From: Tubiluchus corallicola
Lineage: Eukaryota; Priapulida; Priapulimorpha; Priapulimorphida; Tubiluchidae
Assembly: GCA_030141605.1 (NCBI GenBank)
Contig: JAQGDQ010001610.1
Coordinates: forward strand, 1 to 32,606
Length of the DNA: 32,606 nucleotides
Reading direction: 5' to 3'
Shown here: one piece after another, positions 31,201 to 32,606 of the stretch
Layout of the letters: every line of letters starts with the position of its first letter
How positions within the stretch are numbered: position 1 is the stretch's first letter
Translations under genes and position numbers: made by a program
The notes under the pieces: model-generated
What the model was told of the DNA's origin: nothing
The model's database searches: none
Seen by the model: the letters and a program-made list of their open reading frames with translations, nothing else

Positions 31201-32018
31201 GCTCACTCTTGAGTCGTATACGGAAAAGAGTATCTGTAGTCTTGTAGGTCTGTAGGTCTTGTAAGCGTGCTTAAGCATGAATTGAAGTTGAAGTTTGTTT
31301 TATTATTATCACATTCAGTACAATATAATGACGTGTAATACATGGTATCATCAAAATTATTACACAATACTGCAATAAATGATTATGTTTCATACACTAT
31401 CGTTATCATAAAAGAATAATTGTACTGCAGTGGGCTAGAGAAGCAAAGGCTTGTATAAGCCCACAGTCATGTGAACTCGATAAAAAAAAGAATGGATGAG
31501 TGAACAAAAAAAGAACAGTGAGAAAGGTTAGATCACACGGGACCGGAAGAAGGATGTGTTAGTGGAAATAGCAGGAAGAAAGATAGAAAGACAATTCCAC
31601 TGAAATTGCCAAAACATGACTGGAAAAGTGTTGAACTGAGTGGAGTTGGTGATCACAGGAAAATATGTGAACTTGTGATTCCTATAACAGCTTTATATAG
31701 GAACATGTGACAATAAATTTCTTTACATCCACATATTACAGAATTTATAGAAAGACTTCTTTACTCTAGTAGTGGGATGTAACTGGGTTTCTTATCGACA
31801 AGATAACTTTATGACTTAACCTGATTGGTACAAAGCCTTTGCTTATGAGTGAATGAGTGAGTGATGGTTTTCCTTATTTAGGTCTTGCAGGAGGCAGTGA
31901 CAATGCTGCTTGCGTTGACGACAGTAGCAAATTAGAACAGGAATTGATTGATTTGAGAACTTTATTGGATGCCCGGCAACGTGAGCTCGCAGAGAAGAAT
32001 ACCCTGATTGAAAAGATG
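6929..32018 (+). CDS. USO1: General vesicular transport factor p115 (USO1), 17 exons, 3' partial
   Basis: Seventeen exons join in frame to 2286 nt (762 codons) and align along their whole length with animal p115/USO1 (about 960 residues in human). p115 is a homodimeric tether that works with Rab1, golgins (GM130, giantin) and SNAREs in ER-to-Golgi and intra-Golgi traffic. Exons 1-14 (residues 1 to about 630) form the armadillo-repeat head, with strongly conserved blocks such as QKIVAFENAFDRLL, NQNFFKEGS, CGLLKQLCSILMATGVPADI and QLLRVQLATSLGNPPVSLLQ. Exons 15-17 (about 630-762) start the heptad-rich coiled coil, including the RYKDLIRDQ segment that matches HYKNMIREQ in human. The remaining coiled coil and acidic GM130-binding tail must lie right of the window. 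All junctions are GT-AG. Introns run from about 190 bp to 5.2 kb and are loaded with repeats, none of which interrupts an exon. Confidence 0.95.
7514..8290 (-). pseudogene. LINE ORF2 part 2: RT thumb and C-terminal domain
   Basis: 258 codons continuing the reverse transcriptase after the frameshift. It starts in the MKKIDLWMRANQLSINYKKT segment, then NIKYLGVLIDNKLTWEPHI, then LYNSLVFNYLQYSILTWG. It ends with the CR1-type C-terminus (HSYSTRAA, VKLWNSLP). It terminates in its own stop codon with 3' UTR beyond. Apart from the shift before it, the coding sequence is intact, so the insertion is fairly young. Confidence 0.9.
8298..9530 (-). pseudogene. LINE ORF2 part 1: linker and reverse transcriptase fingers/palm
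   Basis: 410 codons open. The first 160 residues are the linker that follows the endonuclease in CR1/Jockey-type LINEs (PWITKGIFNSIKTR). Then come RT motifs in order: NKSPGPQNIPISFFK, IPLYKTGSPHEPGNYRPISL, LDLSKAFDTVQH (about 305), GVSQGSNLGPLLFLIYINDL (about 360) and the catalytic FADD (390-393). All catalytic aspartates are present. The frame is lost at a six-base T run (A on the coding strand) at 8306-8311. The protein then resumes in the next frame, so a single-base indel splits one ORF. The apparent start at 9530 is not a real ATG. Confidence 0.9.
9945..10205. repeat. Dispersed repeat family A, copy 1
   Basis: Shares several ordered blocks with 25495-25990. One is GGCATAGYTAAARCTA followed by GTTATGATGCTTTAA. 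Another is AGRTTATGTTTTTCAGTGTGCA followed by CCTCAACTTCAA. Spacing differs between the copies. Unclassified interspersed repeat with no coding capacity. Confidence 0.7.
10212..10515. repeat. Dispersed repeat family C, copy 1 (right end missing)
   Basis: About 300 bp closely matching 29851-30160. It begins GGATGAGAATTTTCCGC and includes GACCGCTAGTTGGCAGGCCG, TCACTTTGTTTACATCA and GCGGAGTTATTTGAGTCAAT. After CTTGAACCCCCATGGGG the sequence diverges from the full copy. Confidence 0.85.
10859..10898. repeat. 40-bp direct repeat, left copy
   Basis: Starts TACTTTTGAGTATTCAGATG and is identical to 11282-11321, with 383 bp between the two. Confidence 0.95.
11282..11321. repeat. 40-bp direct repeat, right copy
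   Basis: Identical to 10859-10898. The 383 bp between them has no recognised gene. Confidence 0.95.
11819..12023. repeat. Dispersed repeat family C, copy 3 (diverged, partial)
   Basis: Matches the middle of family C: GCTAGTTGGCTGGCCGTCAC, TTTGTTTAC, GCAGAGTTATTTGAGTC, TTTTTATATACTTT and GAGACAATT. It is more diverged than the other two copies and lacks both ends. It lies about 190 bp before exon 2. Confidence 0.75.
12211..12297 (+). CDS. USO1: USO1 exon 2
   Basis: 29 codons, phase 0 at both ends, acceptor TCTCTTGCAG, donor AAG|GTTTGT. Encodes IEKLVERVQTATLLDDRRDA and ends LKSLSK, the first helical repeat of the head. Confidence 0.95.
12712..12856 (+). CDS. USO1: USO1 exon 3
   Basis: Acceptor TTTGTTACAG, donor ATTG|GTATGT, ends in phase 1. 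Encodes KFKLEVGAQAMDTML...VGYAVDTLYNVLSPETDGDG. The run of glutamates that follows in vertebrates is replaced by a short Asp/Gly-rich loop. Confidence 0.95.
13063..13349 (-). mobile_element. tRNA-derived SINE with (ATT)n tail
   Basis: Reads leftward. The head at about 13350-13280 has a perfect pol III box A (TAGTCTAGTGG, 13324-13334 on the - strand). A box B-like GAGTTCGAACT (13282-13292) lies 31 bp further on, like a tRNA gene. The body contains ACTTTAAAAATGGTACCTGC. It ends ...TTAAATAAAGATT(ATT)n at 13063-13093. It lies in intron 3, only 126 bp before exon 4. It is not a functional tRNA: no acceptor-stem pairing is visible. Confidence 0.85.
13476..13644 (+). CDS. USO1: USO1 exon 4
   Basis: Enters in phase 1 and leaves in phase 2. 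Acceptor TTGTTTCAG, donor TCG|GTGAGC. Encodes EKDPGDNAELIELANQFTEI, then FIKKPENVLLILDLLDEYDF and RWPTVKLMTALLTN. Confidence 0.95.
13739..13895. promoter_or_regulatory. CTCF-like motif pair in intron 4
   Basis: GCCACTAGATGGTGCCA occurs at about 13815 and again about 66 bp later (about 13881). Both match the bilaterian CTCF core (CCASYAGRKGGCRS) at 13 of 14 positions. A weaker TCACTAGATGTCG lies at 13740. Motif match only; binding is not shown. Confidence 0.4.
14092..15390. repeat. 61-bp telomere-like minisatellite, 21 copies, with 183-bp higher-order unit
   Basis: Units start with CTGCAATCCTAGCTCTAATA at 14166, 14227, 14288 and so on to 15325, exactly 61 bp apart. One earlier variant copy starts at about 14105 after a TAACTCTAACCCTAG lead-in. 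The copies differ mainly at three sites: CAATC/CAGTC, CCTAAT/CCTGAT and CCTGAA/CCCGAA. From about 14288 to 15263 these variants cycle with a period of three units, giving a 183-bp higher-order repeat. The sequence is degenerate CTAACC/TTAACCC-like. It lies wholly in intron 4. Confidence 0.97.
15569..15665 (+). CDS. USO1: USO1 exon 5
   Basis: Enters in phase 2 and leaves in phase 0. Acceptor GTTTGTAG, donor GAT|GTAAGT. Encodes (R)AKETQEIVISSPMAVSKLMD, then LLSDSREVIRND. Compare human VSRLMDLLADSREVIRND. Confidence 0.95.
15717..16160 (+). mobile_element. 5'-truncated RTE/BovB-type LINE with 15-bp target duplication
   Basis: GTTCAATAGCATATT occurs at both 15717-15731 and 16146-16160 and brackets a LINE 3' end. 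From 15793 the + strand encodes the RTE-type C-terminus: RLKGKVYKEVVRPALICGLE, then a TAG, then KTEEKKMDVVEMRMLRWMVG and ITRRDKIRNNNIRGTVKVVE, then a frameshift to RLRWYGHLKRR and NGDPA-stop. The end GGGAAAAGCTGGGAAGAAGA is typical of RTE 3' termini. It is a dead copy in intron 5. Confidence 0.9.
16505..16740. repeat. Dispersed repeat family B, copy 1
   Basis: Shares ordered blocks with 26745-26998: AACTTTACA-GATG/TTATCTAAACTT, AAAATGGCT, GAGTTTAAATTTA, TTTTATACAGCGT-ACTGC and AAAATTTTAARACGAATTTTT. Unclassified repeat with no coding capacity, in intron 5. Confidence 0.75.
17065..17185 (+). CDS. USO1: USO1 exon 6
   Basis: Acceptor TTCTTTTTCAG, donor GGGG|GTAAGA, leaves in phase 1. Encodes ALLLLQRLTKAHANIQKIVA, then FENAFDRLLVIISEEGNSDG, nearly identical to human over the second half. 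Confidence 0.97.
17505..17690 (-). mobile_element. CR1-like LINE 3' end fragment
   Basis: On the - strand, GACTAGATAACCTACGGGTT followed by CTTCGCTGCCCTTCTCC matches the 3' UTR of the intron 1 LINE (GACTAGATGACCCTATGGTC, CTTCCCTGCCCTGCTCC). The copy ends in AATAAATAAATTGAATTGAA, a microsatellite tail. No coding part remains. Confidence 0.65.
18207..18391 (+). CDS. USO1: USO1 exon 7
   Basis: Enters in phase 1 and leaves in phase 0. Acceptor CTTGCACAG, donor CAG|GTAAAG. Encodes (G)IVVEDCLLLLLNLLKHNSSN, NQNFFKEGSFIQRMTPFFEL and GWSAQKVTNVHLMLQ. Confidence 0.97.
18583..18723 (+). CDS. USO1: USO1 exon 8
   Basis: 47 codons, phase 0 at both ends. Acceptor TCTATTGAAG, donor GAG|GTATTA. Encodes VVRTLVSPTNSMQILTSCQK, VMYQCGLLKQLCSILMATGV and PADILTE. 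Exon 8 follows exon 7 after only 191 bp, the shortest intron. Confidence 0.96.
18750..19300. other. Intron 8: AT/GT microsatellite and an unusual GC-richer block
   Basis: A TA/TG microsatellite at about 18762-18810 is followed by about 250 bp (18880-19130) clearly richer in G and C than its surroundings. It has homopolymer G and A runs and GGCCCTTTTTCGGCCG. It looks like an interspersed repeat, but I cannot name it. A short GCT-trinucleotide run lies at about 19306-19322. Confidence 0.4.
19813..20199 (+). mobile_element. CR1-like LINE 3' end with (TGAT)n tail
   Basis: 19819-19925 is the reverse complement of about 524-618, the 3' part of the LINE fragment in the inverted-repeat loop. Here the copy continues to a complete 3' end: TGGAGTGAAATAAATTGATTG, with the TGAT tetramer repeated to 20199. 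No RT coding sequence remains. It lies in intron 8, 143 bp before exon 9. Confidence 0.8.
20343..20431 (+). CDS. USO1: USO1 exon 9
   Basis: Acceptor TTATCTCTAG, donor CTAG|GTATGG, leaves in phase 2. Encodes TINTVSEVVRGNQQNQEYFA, then SVMAPSSPP. Compare human TINTVSEVIRGCQVNQDYFA. Confidence 0.97.
20432..21618 (+). other. USO1 intron 9, mostly unrecognised
   Basis: No coding similarity or recognised element. A nested hairpin lies at 20694-20742: AAGGTCA pairs with TGACCTT, enclosing TAGGTG-GCAG-CACCTA. Confidence 0.6.
21619..21773 (+). CDS. USO1: USO1 exon 10
   Basis: Enters in phase 2 and leaves in phase 1. Acceptor TTTTTTTTAG, donor GACG|GTAAGC. Encodes (R)PAIVVLLMSMVNEKQPFILR, CAVLYCFQSFLYKNELGQRQ and IVSTLLPQTAD, within the Uso1/p115 head domain. 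Confidence 0.97.
22157..22210. repeat. (AT)n microsatellite
   Basis: About 50 bp of alternating AT with a single TATTATA interruption, in intron 10. Confidence 0.95.
22455..23008 (-). mobile_element. 5S rRNA-derived SINE (SINE3-like), about 550 bp
   Basis: Reads leftward. It opens with a 120-bp 5S rRNA-like head, followed by about 430 bp of unique GC-richer body. It ends CCATTGTCTTCCGAGACAGA, AGGATGCC and (AAC)n at 22455-22466. A pol III 5S head, a body and a short-repeat 3' end is the layout of SINE3 elements. The small ORFs seen on both strands are not genes. No clear target duplication was found. It lies in intron 10. Confidence 0.8.
22889..23008 (-). rRNA. 5S rRNA-like sequence (SINE head or pseudogene)
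   Basis: 120 nt on the - strand, the usual 5S length. The start CCTACGGCCATA and the end AATACCAGGTGCTGTAGGCTT follow canonical 5S rRNA. So do the internal promoter parts: GAAGTTAAGCAACG (box A) and CCTGGTTAGTAGTTCGATGGG (box C). The region after CCATATCACG is diverged (TTGAAAACACCGG). Fused downstream sequence argues for a SINE head rather than a working 5S gene. Confidence 0.85.
23592..23797 (+). CDS. USO1: USO1 exon 11
   Basis: Enters in phase 1 and leaves in phase 0. Acceptor TTTTCTTATAG, donor CAG|GTGATT. Encodes (V)STITAGQLLCGGMFSPDSLS, NWFAAVALSHALTENPTQKE, QLLRVQLATSLGNPPVSLLQ and QCTNMLSQ, one of the most conserved stretches of p115. Confidence 0.98.
24190..25135. repeat. TACTAAT/GTACAA satellite with 168-bp higher-order repeat
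   Basis: About 950 bp built from 12-15-bp modules such as ACTAATGTACAACAT and GTACAAATGTACAACAT. The marker CTAATATACTAATG occurs at 24581, 24737, 24905 and 25073. The last two intervals are both 168 bp and read identical, so a compound unit was recently duplicated. The array ends only 11 bp before the exon 12 acceptor. Confidence 0.97.
25147..25257 (+). CDS. USO1: USO1 exon 12
   Basis: 37 codons, phase 0 at both ends. Acceptor GCTCTTTTCTAG. The donor TTT|GTATCC is weak, with C at +5. Encodes GGKLQNRLGLLILLSTWLVG, then CPIAVTHFLHNPANVPF. Compare human CPIAVTHFLHNSANVPF. Confidence 0.95.
25495..25990. repeat. Dispersed repeat family A, copy 2 (longer)
   Basis: Matches 9945-10205 at both ends (GGCATAGCTAAAGCTACGTTATGATGCTTTAA-like, and AAGGTTATGTTTTTCAGTGTG), with about 230 bp more sequence in between. 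In intron 12. Confidence 0.7.
26372..26497 (+). CDS. USO1: USO1 exon 13
   Basis: 42 codons, phase 0. Acceptor AAGTACTTAG with a poor pyrimidine tract. The donor TTG|GTATCA again has C at +5. Encodes LTSQIALQGDDDNEHLVHGL, CAFLLAVCVQYNDESVADFT and KL. Compare human LTGQLAENLGEEEQLVQGLC. The last one or two codons depend on which donor is really used. Confidence 0.88.
26745..26998. repeat. Dispersed repeat family B, copy 2
   Basis: Second copy of the repeat at 16505-16740. Shared blocks include AAAATGGCT, GAGTTTAAATTTA, TTTTATACAGCGTGACTGC and AAAATTTTAAAACGAATTTTT. It lies in intron 13. Confidence 0.75.
27194..27371 (+). CDS. USO1: USO1 exon 14
   Basis: With the acceptor CAGGGAG|CAGCTT the exon is phase 0 in and phase 1 out (donor GAAG|GTGTGT). 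It encodes QLRQIIAKRISLEVFVDKLN, CISKNESYTRAAQKPQMKVR and QPNEVLFDYEFTRLFKAQE. That gives a gap-free join with exon 13. A competing acceptor four bases upstream (ACCAG|GGAG) would break the frame with the exon 13 donor chosen. This exon closes the head and leads into the coiled coil. Confidence 0.87.
28508..28970. repeat. 24-bp tandem repeat, about 19 copies
   Basis: The unit AATGAAGCCCAGATCAAGTG plus TTCA is highly uniform, with four variants (AATAAAG, CCCAAATC, CAGATTAAG and one one-base deletion at about 28770). The unit length is a multiple of three and two + frames and one - frame have no stop. Long ORFs therefore appear on both strands (28331-29071 + and 28351-28767 -). I regard them as by-products. 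In intron 14. Confidence 0.96.
29635..29756 (+). CDS. USO1: USO1 exon 15
   Basis: Enters in phase 1 and leaves in phase 0. Acceptor CTCATGCAG, donor CAG|GTGAAA. Encodes (G)IVIRAVHGDTVVVNGEAKLE, a linker, then IARYKDLIRDQ. Human has GVITKAIY at the start and HYKNMIREQ at the end. The Lys/Glu-rich middle of vertebrates is shorter here. Confidence 0.93.
29851..30321. mobile_element. Dispersed repeat family C, copy 2 (full length, imperfect TIRs)
   Basis: About 471 bp. The left end is GGATGAGAATTTTCCGCGGA. The reverse complement of the right end is GGATGAGAATATTCAAAAAG followed by ATCCACGGA, so the outer ten bases match exactly. It contains a palindromic AAGGGGGCTTTGCCCCTTGA, then CCCCACGGGG. 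Non-coding and likely a non-autonomous DNA transposon. Two partial copies sit in intron 1. It starts 94 bp after exon 15. Confidence 0.75.
30423..30561 (+). CDS. USO1: USO1 exon 16
   Basis: Acceptor TTTTGTTTAG, donor AAAG|GTAAGC, leaves in phase 1. Encodes DTRINEVTEQKDELNAQLQR, ANKQSEDLAAHVQQLKDQNA and LLKAQK, clear heptad coiled coil equivalent to the DLQLEELRQQV region of human. Confidence 0.92.
30562..31277 (+). other. USO1 intron 16, first half
   Basis: No gene or recognised element. A short inverted CCCCTACCTTAGGGG lies near 30747. Confidence 0.5.
31278..31770 (-). mobile_element. Possible CR1-like LINE 3' fragment
   Basis: Read leftward, a TTCAACACTTTTCCAGTCAT / TTCAGTGGAATTGTC stretch resembles the WNSLP-type C-terminus of CR1-like ORF2, out of frame. 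It is followed by a GTGGGCTTATACAAGCC hairpin-like UTR and an end AAACAAACTTCAACTTCAAT, with a direct-repeat tail. The fragment is decayed and the call is tentative. Confidence 0.4.
31882..32018 (+). CDS. USO1: USO1 exon 17 (last in window)
   Basis: Enters in phase 1 and leaves in phase 0. Acceptor TTATTTAG, donor ATG|GTGAGT. Encodes (G)LAGGSDNAACVDDSSKLEQE, LIDLRTLLDARQRELAEKNT and LIEKM. This matches human IEELKRNQELLQSQLTEKDS / MIENM. The coding sequence continues right of the window. Confidence 0.92.
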
Positions 32019-32234
32019 GTGAGTTTTTATCTATCCTTCGTTGATACGTGTTGCACTCGCATCCTAATTATGACCAAGGATGCAAACACGATGAAAGTTG
32101 TGTGAATTTGGACCTATTATCAGCGCTGGTAGTATAAGTGCCGAAAACAAGCGTTCGTCCTGTCTGTACTCTAAGATGTCTACTGGATTCAGTGACTCGG
32201 ATGATTATGCTTGATAATTAAACTCAAATGACAT

Positions 32235-32606
32235 CAACAGCACACGCAAACAACAAAAAGAGACAAACAACTGCAATTCATACAATCAATAACAGCACAC
32301 ACAAACAACTGCAAATCATATAATCAACAACAGCACACACACACAACAAAAAGAGACAAACAACTGCAAATCATACAATCAACAACAGCACACGCAAACA
32401 ACAAAAAGAGACAAACAACTGCAAATCATACAATCAACAACAGCACACGCAAACAACAAAAAGAGACGAACAACTGCAAATCATACAATCAACAACAGCA
32501 CACGCAAACAACAAAAAGAGACGAACAACTGCAAATCATACAATCAACAACAGCACACACAAACAACAAAAAGAGACAAACAACTGCAAATCATACAATC
32601 AAAACA
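32235..32606. repeat. 55-bp tandem repeat running off the right edge
   Basis: CAACTGCAAATCATACAATC recurs at 32361, 32416, 32471, 32526 and 32581, exactly 55 bp apart. More irregular copies start at about 32235. The unit is A/C-rich on the + strand (GCACACGCAAACAACAAAAA). It lies in intron 17. Confidence 0.95.

Overview
The window is AT-rich, intron-rich animal nuclear DNA. Two conserved animal genes lie head to tail on the + strand, with long introns filled by retrotransposon fragments, SINEs, small inverted-repeat transposons and minisatellites. I cannot name the species. The protein sequences and the SINE types (5S-headed and tRNA-headed) point to a non-vertebrate metazoan, most likely a marine invertebrate.

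Layout. 1-1730 is a giant near-perfect inverted repeat (arms of about 524 bp) whose loop carries a piece of a CR1-like reverse transcriptase. 1731-4037 has no recognised gene but holds a five-copy 84-bp tandem repeat. 4038-4606 carries the last two coding exons of a CHCHD7/COX23-type twin-CX9C protein; its first coding exon was not found. 4929-5659 is a probable TA-flanked MITE. From 6929 to 32018, seventeen coding exons (2286 nt, 762 codons, all splice phases compatible) encode the N-terminal four fifths of general vesicular transport factor p115/USO1. They cover the armadillo head and the start of the coiled coil. The rest of the coiled coil and the acidic tail lie beyond the right edge.

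USO1 introns. Intron 1 holds a CR1-like LINE on the - strand, with RT ORFs broken mainly by one homopolymer frameshift, plus two repeat families that recur elsewhere. Intron 3 has a tRNA-derived SINE. Intron 4 has CTCF-like motifs and a 61-bp telomere-like minisatellite organised as 183-bp trimers. Intron 5 has a 5'-truncated RTE-type LINE with a 15-bp target duplication. Intron 8 has a CR1-like 3' end with a TGAT tail. Intron 10 has a 5S rRNA-headed SINE. Intron 11 has a TACTAAT/GTACAA satellite ending just before exon 12. Intron 14 has a 24-bp minisatellite. A 55-bp tandem repeat runs off the right edge.

USO1 works in ER-to-Golgi vesicle tethering and CHCHD7-type proteins work in mitochondria. 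Nothing here suggests that the two genes are functionally linked. The most unusual material is structural: the hairpin, the two higher-order-repeat satellites inside introns, and the 5S-derived SINE.
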